DNA of 64,000 nucleotides, from the NCBI RefSeq assembly GCF_032108445.1, contig NZ_CP134876.1:1612001-1676000 (forward strand). Reading direction: 5' to 3'. How positions within the stretch are numbered: position 1 is the first letter of the stretch; each line of letters opens with the position of its first letter. Below the pieces are notes generated by a model. The model was not told the origin of the DNA. It saw only the letters and a list, made by a program, of their open reading frames with translations, and ran no database searches. Origin of the DNA: Micromonospora halotolerans. GTDB lineage: Bacteria > Actinomycetota > Actinomycetes > Mycobacteriales > Micromonosporaceae. Shown here in pieces: positions 36,797 through 48,731 of this stretch. The translations under genes were made by a program, and so were the position numbers.

Positions 36797-37801
36797 TCAC
36801 ACACCCGCGGCGGGAACGCTCCGCTCGTACATGTCGGTCCAGCGCCCCTCGGCCAGCCCGACCGAGCGGTAGAGGGTGACCGGCGCGGTCGGGTTGGCCA
36901 GGTCGACGCCGAGACCGGCGCCCGCCCGGCCCTTGGCCGCGTAGACGGCGAAGGCCCGGCGCAGCAGCGCCGCCCCCACCCCGCGCCGCCGGTACGCAGG
37001 CAGCACGGACAGCGTCCGCACCCAGCCCATGCCCTGGTCGAGCGCCTGGTCGGAGGACTGGAGAGCGGCGGCCGGCTCCCCGTCGACCTCGGCCAGGAAC
37101 CACTCGTCCCACACCTTGCCGTACGACGGGAGCTGCTCGCGCCACTGGTCGAAGTCGACCGGCTCGTAGTCGGGGGTGTCGCGGAACGCCGTGTCGAAGA
37201 TCCGGTGGAACAGCCGCAGGTCGGCCTCGTCATCGGCGCGCAGCGGCCGGACGGTCACCCCGGCCGGGGGCGCCGGCTCGGCGGGAAGGTCGGCCAGCGA
37301 CCGGGTCATCCGGATGTACCGCTTGATCCGGGTGAAGCCGGCCTCGACCAGCTCGCCGGCCCAGCGAGTCTCGGACGCGGAAACGCCGGTCCGGGCGGTC
37401 AGGGCGGCCAGGCCTCGCTCGGCAGCCCGCTCGGCGACGCGGTCGAGCAGCCGGGCCAGCAGCGGGGCGCGCAGGTCGGCGGCGCGGTCCGGGTCCACCG
37501 ACACGTCCACCCACTCCCGGCCCACCCCGGTGGGGTTGCTCAGGATCGCCCAGGCCACCGCGGTGCCGTCCGGGTCGGTGACCAGCCAGGAGTCCCGGGC
37601 CGGGTCGACGAAGGGCGCGGTCAGCGCGTCCCGGACGTCCTCGGCGTCGAAGTCGGGGTAGCCGACGGCGAAGGTGTCGGCGGCGTGCACCACCGCCAGG
37701 ATCGCGGGCACGTCGTCGAGGGTGGGGCGGCGGGCGGTCCAGCCGGCGGGGAGCGTCACGTGGCAGATCCTGACAGCCGCCCCGGCGGGCGCGCTTCCCA
37801 T
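36797..37801 (-). CDS. Tandem GNAT acetyltransferase
   Basis: 334 residues with two GNAT domains. The N-terminal one (~residues 18-165) is degenerate, with a weak acetyl-CoA motif. The C-terminal one (~180-330) has the intact motif SVLPAYRRRGVGAALLRRAF and the following VDLANPTAPVTLYRSVGL. The layout resembles mycothiol synthase-like double-GNAT proteins, but the mshD signature is not evident, so the acceptor is unknown. The ATG at 37801 touches the stop of the upstream gene, suggesting coupling; GTG 37759 (VTLPAGW) is an alternative start. Confidence 0.85.
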   Translation of the reverse strand: MGSAPAGAAVRICHVTLPAGWTARRPTLDDVPAILAVVHAADTFAVGYPDFDAEDVRDALTAPFVDPARDSWLVTDPDGTAVAWAILSNPTGVGREWVDVSVDPDRAADLRAPLLARLLDRVAERAAERGLAALTARTGVSASETRWAGELVEAGFTRIKRYIRMTRSLADLPAEPAPPAGVTVRPLRADDEADLRLFHRIFDTAFRDTPDYEPVDFDQWREQLPSYGKVWDEWFLAEVDGEPAAALQSSDQALDQGMGWVRTLSVLPAYRRRGVGAALLRRAFAVYAAKGRAGAGLGVDLANPTAPVTLYRSVGLAEGRWTDMYERSVPAAGV

Positions 37802-38551
37802 TTATCCGCCGCGCACGTGCAGTCGCGCGGCGGTGAGCAGGTTGAGCAGTTCCGCGCCCTCGCCGGGGCCGAGGGCCCGGAACGCCGGGGACACGAGCCG
37901 GTCGGTCACCGCCTCGGCCCAGAGCCGCCGCCGCACCAGCGGCCCCACCGGCGGGTACGGCGGCGACCAGCCGCACGCCGCGGCCCCGGCGTCCCCCTCG
38001 GGCCCGGCCAGCACCGCCTCCAGCGGTGTCATCCCGGCGGCCCGCACCGCCAGCAGGTACGCCCCGGCGAAGTGCTCGCGGAGCAGCAGCAGCGCGACCG
38101 CCGCCCGGGCGCCGGGTGTGGGGTCGTCGACCGGCATGGCCCGCCAGGCGGCGAACAGCGGCATGCCGCTGCCGTCCGCCGCGTCGACCACCCGGCACAG
38201 CAGCGCGCCGAGACGGGCGGCCTCCGGTGCGTCGCCCAGGTTGGTGGCGCCCCAGCGGCAGCACTCGGCCAGGTTCGCGCCCGCCACCTCGATCGGTGGG
38301 ACGGTCCGCACGGCCGCATCCCAGCCGTCGGCGACCGCCTCCGGGGCGATGAAGCCGAGCGCGGCGGCGACCGTCTCGGCGCGCACGTCGCCGAGCGCTC
38401 CGGCCCGCCCGGTGATGTAGAAGGCCCAGCCGGAGATGCCCAGCAGCCGGGCCCGGCGCAGCGTCGACGGGCAGCGGGAGAACGCCTCCCCGAGCTCCAG
38501 CACCAGCGGCTTGCTGGCGGCGGCGACCTGCTCCGGGGTCATCGGCGGCAC
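37802..38551 (-). CDS. SCO6745 family protein, function unknown
   Basis: 249 residues, mostly alpha-helical, with GWAFYITGRAGALGDVRAETVAAALGFIAPEAVADGWDAA (~residues 40-80). This matches the recurring pattern of the uncharacterised actinobacterial SCO6745 family (a G-x-Y-x-x-GRAAPLG block followed by a phenylalanine/proline helix). No catalytic motif is recognised. It abuts the tandem GNAT gene without a gap, so the two are probably one transcript. Confidence 0.6.
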   Translation of the reverse strand: MPPMTPEQVAAASKPLVLELGEAFSRCPSTLRRARLLGISGWAFYITGRAGALGDVRAETVAAALGFIAPEAVADGWDAAVRTVPPIEVAGANLAECCRWGATNLGDAPEAARLGALLCRVVDAADGSGMPLFAAWRAMPVDDPTPGARAAVALLLLREHFAGAYLLAVRAAGMTPLEAVLAGPEGDAGAAACGWSPPYPPVGPLVRRRLWAEAVTDRLVSPAFRALGPGEGAELLNLLTAARLHVRGG

Positions 38552-38585
38552 CCCACCGGCCGTCCACCGTGGTCATCCATCACGA

Positions 38586-39527
38586 TCAGTCTGCCTCGTG
38601 GCCACCCTCCGCGGCATCCCCCTCTTCGGCGTCCAGCGCCTCCAACGCGGCCTCCACCTCACCGGTGCGCCGGCGGGCGGCCGTCAGCGAGCGTTCCGCG
38701 CCGCGGCGGGCCAGCTTGGCCCGGCTCAGCTCCTGCTCGGCCACCGCCCGGCGGCGTTCCAGCTCGGCCAGTTCGGTCTCGATCCGGTCCAGCGTCGCCA
38801 CGCCGTCCCGTTCGGCGTCGGTGGCCCCGGTCAGCTCCGCCTCGGCCCGGTCCTGGTCGTCGCGAGCCTTGGCCAGCTCGCGTTCCACGGCCCGGCGGCG
38901 CTTCGCCCGCTCGGCCCGGGCCGCCCGCTCGGCGGCCCGCTGGTCGCGCGTTCGCCGCGTCTCGGTCCGCTCGGCCGCCCGGTCGGGTACGGCGGGTTCC
39001 TCCTCGCCACCCCCGGTGACCAGCCGCAGCTGCGGCCGGGGCACCTCGCCGAACCCGGCGTAGTGGCTGGGCCGCAGCAGCCGGCCGGCGCGTACCTGCT
39101 CGGCCACCTCGGTGTCGGAGAGCGCCGCGTTCAGCGTCGCCTCGACCTCGCCGAGCGGCAGCTTCCCGGCCGGCGGTGCGCCCGGCTCGGCGGCGGCCAG
39201 CTTGCGTACCTCGGCGACGAGCGCGCCCACGACGGCCCGGCGCTGCGCGGAGAGTTCGCGGAGCTTGCCGCCGCGCAGGTCCCGCTGCGCCGAGCGGAGC
39301 GACTCGGCGAGCTGCGCCAGGTCAGCCACCAGCTCCGGGCGGCGGATGGCCAGCAGGTTGACCAGCCAGGCGGCGACGGTGGGACGGCGCAGCTTGGCGA
39401 TCTCCCGGGCGGCCTTCGGGTCGCCGGCGCGGCGTGCCTCGGCGACGGCCGCGTCACGGGCCGCGACGAAGCGGTCCGGCGGCGTCGCGTAGAGCCGCTG
39501 GACCAGGTCGGGGGGTGGACCGGCCAT
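38586..39527 (-). CDS. Coiled-coil protein, function unknown
   Basis: 313 residues, highly charged and Ala-rich. The N-terminal ~120 residues (LVQRLYATPPDRFVAARDAAVAEARRAGD, REIAKLRRPTVAAWLVNLLAI) are a conserved domain of unknown function. Residues ~195-300 are an extended Arg/Glu/Ala coiled coil (RDQRAAERAARAERAKRRRA through LAELERRRAVAEQELSRAK). Homologues are common in actinobacteria without assigned function. No signal peptide or membrane helix is present, so it is cytoplasmic. It follows the MBL gene by 6 bases and is likely in the same operon. Confidence 0.75.
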   Translation of the reverse strand: MAGPPPDLVQRLYATPPDRFVAARDAAVAEARRAGDPKAAREIAKLRRPTVAAWLVNLLAIRRPELVADLAQLAESLRSAQRDLRGGKLRELSAQRRAVVGALVAEVRKLAAAEPGAPPAGKLPLGEVEATLNAALSDTEVAEQVRAGRLLRPSHYAGFGEVPRPQLRLVTGGGEEEPAVPDRAAERTETRRTRDQRAAERAARAERAKRRRAVERELAKARDDQDRAEAELTGATDAERDGVATLDRIETELAELERRRAVAEQELSRAKLARRGAERSLTAARRRTGEVEAALEALDAEEGDAAEGGHEAD

Positions 39528-39533
39528 GCTCGC

Positions 39534-40163
39534 TCAGGCGTCGATCCGGGTGCCCGGTTCCAGCCGCCGGTACTCGGTCTTCGACAGCGCGGTGTACTGC
39601 CGGTCGAGCACACCGAAGCCGTTGTCGTTGAGCAGCGCGTCGTGCAGCGCGAAAGCCCGGCGCGGGGCGACCGCCCGGATGAAGTCGACCACCTCGGAGA
39701 ACTTCGACCAGGGCGCGTGGATCGGCGCGAAGAGGGTGTCAACCTGGACCTCGTCGGGGACGACGAGCGCGTCGCCCGGGTGGTAGACGACGTCGTTGAT
39801 GAGGTAGCCCACGTTCGGGACGACGGGGATGTCCGGGTGGATGATCGCGTGCTGACCGCCGTACGCGCGGACCGCCACCCCGGCCGCGGTGAACGACTCG
39901 CCGGGCGTGACCACGGTCAGCGCCTCGGCGGCATCGCCGAGCAGCGCGGTGAGGGAGGCCGGGCCGTAGATCCGGGCGGGCCGCCGGTCCAGCTCCCGGG
40001 TCAGCGCCTCGACGTTCACGTGGTCCGGGTGCTCGTGGGTGATCAGCACCGCGTCCACCCCGTCCAGCGCCTCGGGCTCGCTGAAGACTCCGGGGTCCAC
40101 GACCAGCACTCCCCCGTCGTGCTCCAGCCGTAGGCAGGAGTGGGCGTACTTGGTGACCTGCAT
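39534..40163 (-). CDS. Metallo-beta-lactamase fold hydrolase (UlaG-like)
   Basis: A 209-residue MBL-fold hydrolase with AHSCLRLEHDGGVLVVDPG (residues 8-26), the metal-binding THEHPDHVN (residues ~42-50) in place of HxHxDH, and later histidine-containing strands ending in AFALHDALL. It matches the small 'UlaG-like' actinobacterial hydrolases acting on phosphoesters or lactones; the substrate is not known. GAGGAG lies 7 bases before the ATG. It heads the two-gene group with the coiled-coil protein. Confidence 0.85.
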   Translation of the reverse strand: MQVTKYAHSCLRLEHDGGVLVVDPGVFSEPEALDGVDAVLITHEHPDHVNVEALTRELDRRPARIYGPASLTALLGDAAEALTVVTPGESFTAAGVAVRAYGGQHAIIHPDIPVVPNVGYLINDVVYHPGDALVVPDEVQVDTLFAPIHAPWSKFSEVVDFIRAVAPRRAFALHDALLNDNGFGVLDRQYTALSKTEYRRLEPGTRIDA

Positions 40164-40285
40164 CGTGACTCCTCGATTATCGAATCGTGACGTCCTCAGC
40201 GCAGTCTGCCGGAACCGGCGCGGTGTCGCGTCGCGTCCGACGTATCGGTCCCGCAGCGGGGCCGTCGAAGGATCGGAGCGCGGAC

Positions 40286-41248
40286 ATGAGGATACGGGAC
40301 AGCCGCTGTCGGGGCCGGGCGCTCGCGGCGGCCGGGCTGCTGCTGGTGCTGGCCGCCGGGGCGTGCAGCTCGGGCGGTGACTCGGGTGACAACGCGGGCT
40401 CGGCCGCGCAGCCGCCGGCGCTGGCGGGCGGCGACACGGCGGCGCGGGACCAGGCCGCGCCGGAGAAGGCGCAGTCCGGTGCCGGTGGCGCGGACCTGCG
40501 GGTCGACCAGCGGGCGATCATCTACACCGGAACGCTCCAGGTGCGGGTGGACGACGTGGAGCGGGCCGCCCGCGAGGCGAGCACGGCGGTGACGGCGGCC
40601 GGCGGCTTCGTGGGCGGCGACCAGCGCAACAGCGACGCGGCGGACGCCCGGGCCGAGCTGACCCTGCGGGTGCCGGCGGACCGGTTCACGACCGTGCTGG
40701 AGGCGCTGGTCAAGCTCGGCGAGCAGGAGCGGCGCGAGGTGCGGACCGAGGACGTCACCGAGGAGACCGTGGACCTGGACGCCCGGATCGCCACCCAGCG
40801 CGCCCGGGTGGACAGCGCCCGGCGGCTGCTGGCCCGGGCCACCTCGATCAACGACCTCGTCACGCTGGAGAACGAGGTGGGCCGCCGGGAGGCGGACCTG
40901 GCCTCGCTGGAGGCGAAGAAGCGGCGGCTGGCCGACCTGACGGCGCTCTCCACCATCACGGTGACCTTCGTCGGCCCGGAGGCCGCGGCCGTCGAGGATG
41001 AGGAGGACCTCGGCTTCCTGGCCGGGCTGCGCGGCGGCTGGTCGGCGTTCCTGGGCTCGCTGCGGGTGGCGCTCACCGTGCTGGGCGCGGTGCTGCCGTT
41101 CGCGGTGGCGATCGGCGTGCCGGTGGCGCTCGTGCTGGCCCTGGCCCGTCGGCGCGCTCGCCGTACGCCCCCGGGCGGACCGGCGCTGCCGGACGGTCCG
41201 GTGCCTAGCGGGCCGCCGCCAGTGCCCGCAGCGCGGTCTGGACCATGA
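40286..41248 (+). CDS. DUF4349 lipoprotein
   Basis: A 320-residue lipoprotein: signal peptide ending in the lipobox LAAGAC (Cys near residue 31), then a Gly/Ser-rich linker. The DUF4349 domain follows (VDQRAIIYTGTLQVRVDDVERAAREA, TLRVPADRFTTVLEAL, EEDVTEETVDLDARIATQRARV and a coiled-coil region ~160-210). One transmembrane helix near residues 270-295 carries a basic cytoplasmic tail. ATG 40286 is chosen because GGAG precedes it; the longer frame lacks a signal sequence. Its last 44 bases overlap the convergent M20 gene. The function is unknown, probably in the envelope. Confidence 0.82.
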   Translation: MRIRDSRCRGRALAAAGLLLVLAAGACSSGGDSGDNAGSAAQPPALAGGDTAARDQAAPEKAQSGAGGADLRVDQRAIIYTGTLQVRVDDVERAAREASTAVTAAGGFVGGDQRNSDAADARAELTLRVPADRFTTVLEALVKLGEQERREVRTEDVTEETVDLDARIATQRARVDSARRLLARATSINDLVTLENEVGRREADLASLEAKKRRLADLTALSTITVTFVGPEAAAVEDEEDLGFLAGLRGGWSAFLGSLRVALTVLGAVLPFAVAIGVPVALVLALARRRARRTPPGGPALPDGPVPSGPPPVPAARSGP

Positions 41249-42464
41249 GACGTACGCCGACCGGGATGGCGCGCTCGTCGACGTCGAACGACGCCCGGTG
41301 CAGGTCCACGTTGGGCCCGTTCCGGCCGACGCCGAGGCGGGCGAGCGCGCCGGGCACGTGCTCCAGGTACCACGAGAAGTCCTCGCCGCCCATGCTCTGC
41401 GGCGTCTCTGCGATGCCCTCCGGCCCGAGCGCGGCCGCGGTCGCGGCGGTGAACACGCCGATGGCCCGGGCGTCGTTGGTGACCGGCGGCCGGCCACGCA
41501 GGTACTCCAGGTCGACGGTGGCGCCGGTGGGGGCGAGGACGTCGCGCACCACCTGAGCCACGATCTTCGGGGCCTGGTCCCAGGTGTCCCGGTCCATCAC
41601 CCGCAGGGTGCCGGCGGCGCAGGCCTCGGAGGGGATGACGTTGTAGCGGGTGCCGGCCGAGGCGTGGCCGAACACCAGCAGCAGCCCGCTGTTGGCCGGC
41701 ACCCGGCGGCTGACCAGGGTCGGCACCTCGGTGACCAGCCGGCCGAGCGCGTCGACCAGGTCGACGGTCAGGTGCGGGCGGGCGGTGTGCCCGCCCGGGC
41801 CCGTGAGCCGGACGGTGACGTTGTCGGCGGCGGCGGTGATCGGGCCGACCCGCAGGCCGACCTTGCCGACCGGCAGGTTCGGGTCGCAGTGCACGGCGAA
41901 GATCTGCACCACGTCGTCCAGGCCGCCGGCCTCGATGACCTCCAGCGAGCCGCAGGGCAGGATCTCCTCGGCCGGCTGGAAGATGAGCCGCACCCGGCCG
42001 TCGAGCTGGCCGAGGTCGGCGAGCTGGGCGAGCAGCATGCCCACGCCGAGCATCACGGTGGTGTGCACGTCGTGGCCGCAGGCGTGGCAGACGCCGTCCA
42101 CGGTGGACCGGTACGGCACGTCCTTCGGGTCGGTCAGCGGCAGCGCGTCGATGTCGGCGCGGAGCGCGATCACCGGGCCGTCGGGGCGCCCGTCGATGTC
42201 GCAGATGACGCCGTTGCCCTTCGGCAGCAGGCGCGGCTTCAGCCCGGCGAGGGAGAGCTCCCGGTGCACGAGGGCGGCCGTCTCGAACTCCTCGCCCGAC
42301 AGCTCCGGGTGGGAGTGGATGTGACGTCGGGTGGCGATGAGGCCCGGTACGCGCAGCGCGAGCAGATGGTCGAGCTCCAGGGGCAGGGGCTGGGAGCCGG
42401 TCGGCGCCTCCGGCCAGGACGACGCCAGCGGGCTGCCGGAGGGCAGCGTCAACGCACTCGTCAC
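41205..42464 (-). CDS. M20 family amidohydrolase
   Basis: A 419-residue zinc-dependent amidohydrolase of the M20D type (AmiA/AmiB, hippurate hydrolase-like): RRHIHSHPELSGEEFETA (N-terminal), metal ligands in CHACGHDVHTTVMLG and FQPAEEILPCGSLEVIEAG, then the dimerisation domain and GGEDFSWYLEHVPGALARLGVG. It removes an N-acyl group or splits an amide; the substrate is unknown. GTG 42464 gives the usual length. An ATG at 42650 with AGGAGG upstream is in frame and would add 62 basic, unconserved residues. Confidence 0.85.
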   Translation of the reverse strand: MTSALTLPSGSPLASSWPEAPTGSQPLPLELDHLLALRVPGLIATRRHIHSHPELSGEEFETAALVHRELSLAGLKPRLLPKGNGVICDIDGRPDGPVIALRADIDALPLTDPKDVPYRSTVDGVCHACGHDVHTTVMLGVGMLLAQLADLGQLDGRVRLIFQPAEEILPCGSLEVIEAGGLDDVVQIFAVHCDPNLPVGKVGLRVGPITAAADNVTVRLTGPGGHTARPHLTVDLVDALGRLVTEVPTLVSRRVPANSGLLLVFGHASAGTRYNVIPSEACAAGTLRVMDRDTWDQAPKIVAQVVRDVLAPTGATVDLEYLRGRPPVTNDARAIGVFTAATAAALGPEGIAETPQSMGGEDFSWYLEHVPGALARLGVGRNGPNVDLHRASFDVDERAIPVGVRLMVQTALRALAAAR

Positions 42465-43045
42465 GTCGAATTCTCGATCACTAGAGATGGAAGGATCATC
42501 GGGGAGAACAGCAGACAGCCTAGACCTCCGGCGGTGACGCTGCGCAACATCTTTCGCGTAGCGGTCGGACCGCGCAGCGTCACGAATGCCCTGGTGGGAG
42601 GGCTCGAATATCTGCGGGACAGCAGGTAGATCGCGGTCGAACGCCGTCATCTGCCCCACACCTCCTACAACGCGTAACCGATTCAACGGTCACCAAAACA
42701 CTGGCCGTCGTTCCGAATTGTCGCATTAGTCGAGACAATTAACTGCCGCTCGGGCAATTGCGCGACAACGGTCGGCTGTCGGACGACTCCTCACCGTGAC
42801 ATGTCGACCCCGAGTGCGACCGCACAGGCTGTCCGTCCCGTTCACCCGACCGGGTTACCCGCAATCCCGATCCGCACACGCGGGCCGCCTCCGGCCACGC
42901 TGCCCGGCGGCTCCGGGAGCGGCGCCCGGGCGGCGACGCCCGGGGAGGATCCGCACCGAGCCGTCACCGCCCCCGCCGCATGCGGGGAGACCACCGACTC
43001 TACGCCGCCGCACCGGCGTTCGCCCAGGTCAGGGCGGTCGGGAAC
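42465..43045. other. Intergenic region upstream of the M20 gene
   Basis: About 580 bases with no convincing gene on either strand. The first ~190 bases contain an in-frame extension of the M20 gene with an AGGAGG-like site near 42665. The 42660-42760 part is noticeably AT-richer (inverted GAATTGTCG...CGAGACAATT motif near 42715-42740) and is a plausible promoter for the M20 gene. The rest is plain GC-rich sequence. Confidence 0.4.
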
Positions 43046-43099
43046 ACGACGGCGGCCCGCGCCGGACACCGCGTCGGGTGCCGGCCGGGCCGCCGTCGT
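43046..43099. terminator. Terminator after the mutase gene
   Basis: A strong hairpin with arms ACGACGGCGGCCC and GGGCCGCCGTCGT, plus an inner GCCGG/CCGGC stem, overlaps the region just beyond the mutase stop on the reverse strand. Confidence 0.8.
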
Positions 43100-43104
43100 C
43101 GTCG

Positions 43105-44688
<1,584 letters not shown>

Positions 44689-44891
44689 TACCGGATGGTA
44701 GGACGCGGTCGCCGTTCGTTGGGTGAGGGATACCGCACACCCGGCGACGCGCGGCGACCGGAGGTGAGTACCTGGCCACATACCGTCGAGTAGGTAAACG
44801 TCCGCCGCGTCGGGTTTCGCATCGGGCGTCGGAACCAGCAAGATAGTGGGGTTGTGTCCCAGCCCCCTCGATATCCCCCGGTGGCTTTTCT

Positions 44892-46928
<2,037 letters not shown>

Positions 46929-46977
46929 GTCGAGGCCGACGGCCGACGGTGATCCGCCGCCATGCTTTCATGAGGCA

Positions 46978-48642
46978 ATGGCGGCGGACACCACTGACCT
47001 TGACGACCTTCGCGCCCGGGCCGAGCGCTGGCTCGACGACGACCCCGACCCGGCCGACCGGGACGAGCTGCGCGCCGTCCTCGACGCGCTGCCGGGCAGC
47101 GCGCCCGAGCTGGCCGACCGGTTCGCCGGCCCGCTGACCTTCGGCACCGCCGGGCTGCGCGGCCCGCTGCGGGCCGGCCCGAACGGGATGAACCTCGCGG
47201 TGGTCACCCAGGCCGCCGCCGGGCTGGTCGGCTGGCTCGCCGCCCAGGGCGGCGAGGGCCCGCTGGTGATCGGGTACGACGCCCGGCGCGGCTCGCGGGC
47301 CTTCGCCGAGCGCACCGCCCAGGTGGCCACCGGCGCGGGTCGCCCCGCGCTGCTGCTGCCCCGACCGCTGCCCACCCCGGTGCTGGCCTTCGCAGTGCGG
47401 CACCTCGGCGCGGTGGCCGGCGTGATGGTCACGGCCAGCCACAACCCGCCGCAGGACAACGGCTACAAGGTCTACCTGGGCGCGCAGCTCGGCGGGGAGC
47501 TGGGCGCCGGCGCGCAGATCGTGCCGCCGGCCGACGCCGGCATCGAGGCGGCCATCCGGGCGGTCGGCCCGCTGGCCGGGGTGCCGCTCGGCCCGGCCGG
47601 CCAGGTGCTCGGCGACGACCTGGTCGCCGCGTACGTGGAGCGGGCCGCCGCGGTGGTCGATCCGGCCGGCCCAAGGGACCTCAAGGTGGCGTACACGCCG
47701 CTGCACGGGGTGGGCGCCGCCGTGCTGACCGCCGCCTTCGCGCGCGCCGGTTTCGCGACGCCCGGCGTGGTGCCCGAGCAGGCCGAGCCCGATCCGGCCT
47801 TCCCGACGGTCAACTTCCCGAACCCCGAGGAGCCGGGCGCGGTGGACAAGCTGGTCGCGCTGGCCGGCAGCACCGGCGCGGACATCGCCATCGCCAACGA
47901 CCCGGACGCGGACCGGTGCGCGGTGTCCGTGCCGGCGGACGGGTCGTGGCGGATGCTGCGCGGCGACGAGGTGGGCGCGCTGCTCGCCGACCACCTGATG
48001 CGGCGCGGCGTGACCGGCCTGTACGCCACCACGATCGTCTCCTCGACCCTGCTCCGGGCCATGGCCGCAGCGCGGGGCCTGCCCTACGACGAGACGCTGA
48101 CCGGGTTCAAGTGGATCGTCCGGGCCGGGGGCGGCCGGGAGCCGCTGGTCTTCGGCTACGAGGAGGCGCTCGGCTACTGCGTCGCGCCGGAGCACGTCCG
48201 GGACAAGGACGGCATCACGGCCGCGCTGACCGTCGCCGAGCTGGCCGCCGGTCTCAAGGCCGCGGGCCGGACGCTGACCGACCGGCTGGACGAGCTGGCC
48301 GCCGAGTTCGGCGTGCACCACACCGACCAGCTCTCGGCCCGGGTGGAGGACCTGCGGCTGATCGCCGAGATGATGACCCGCCTCCGGGCGGCCACCCCGG
48401 CTTCGCTGCTCGGGCACCCGGTCACCGAGGCGCTCGACCTGCTCCCCGAGGCGGATGTGGTCATCCTGCGCACCGACGCCGCCCGGGTGGTGATCCGCCC
48501 CTCCGGCACCGAGCCGAAGCTCAAGGCGTACCTGGAGGTGGTGGAGCCGGTGACGGACGGCGACGTGGCGTCGGCCCGCCACCGCGCCCAGGCCGCGGTG
48601 ACCGAACTCCGCAGCGAGATCGCCGCGGCCCTCGGCCTCTGA
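46978..48642 (+). CDS. pmmB: Phospho-sugar mutase (phosphomannomutase/phosphoglucomutase type)
   Basis: A 554-residue alpha-D-phosphohexomutase. LTFGTAGLRGPLRAG (~residue 55) opens the first domain; the catalytic phosphoserine loop is VMVTASHNPPQDNGYK (Ser in ASHN); the metal-binding loop is IANDPDADRCAVS (DxDxD); the sugar-binding loop is FGYEEALGYC; and the phosphate-binding loop is VIRPSGTEPKLK. The order beside upp and deoC, as in M. tuberculosis (pmmB-upp) and streptomycetes, suggests a role with phosphopentoses or hexose-1-phosphates released from nucleosides. The GPP34 and upp genes follow on the opposite strand. Confidence 0.92.
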   Translation: MAADTTDLDDLRARAERWLDDDPDPADRDELRAVLDALPGSAPELADRFAGPLTFGTAGLRGPLRAGPNGMNLAVVTQAAAGLVGWLAAQGGEGPLVIGYDARRGSRAFAERTAQVATGAGRPALLLPRPLPTPVLAFAVRHLGAVAGVMVTASHNPPQDNGYKVYLGAQLGGELGAGAQIVPPADAGIEAAIRAVGPLAGVPLGPAGQVLGDDLVAAYVERAAAVVDPAGPRDLKVAYTPLHGVGAAVLTAAFARAGFATPGVVPEQAEPDPAFPTVNFPNPEEPGAVDKLVALAGSTGADIAIANDPDADRCAVSVPADGSWRMLRGDEVGALLADHLMRRGVTGLYATTIVSSTLLRAMAAARGLPYDETLTGFKWIVRAGGGREPLVFGYEEALGYCVAPEHVRDKDGITAALTVAELAAGLKAAGRTLTDRLDELAAEFGVHHTDQLSARVEDLRLIAEMMTRLRAATPASLLGHPVTEALDLLPEADVVILRTDAARVVIRPSGTEPKLKAYLEVVEPVTDGDVASARHRAQAAVTELRSEIAAALGL

Positions 48643-48649
48643 CCAGCCG

Positions 48650-48731
48650 CAAGCAGGGGCCCCTTCTTAACGCTCGGCGTTAAAAGGGGCCCCTGCTCTA
48701 CCGGAGGCGTTAAGAAGGGGCCCTTCCTTAG
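48650..48731. repeat. Intergenic GGGGCCC/GCGTTAA palindromic repeat, copy 2
   Basis: An 82-base element with two nested palindromes: CAAGCAGGGGCCCCTTCTTAA-CGCTCGGCG-TTAAAAGGGGCCCCTG and GCGTTAAGAAGGGGCCCTTCCTTA. It fills the gap between the phosphohexomutase and the convergent GPP34 gene, reaching the latter's TAA stop. It shares modules with the repeat at 4818-4871 (GCGTTAA, AGGGGCCC, GCCCTTCCTT). It can act as a bidirectional terminator. Confidence 0.78.
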
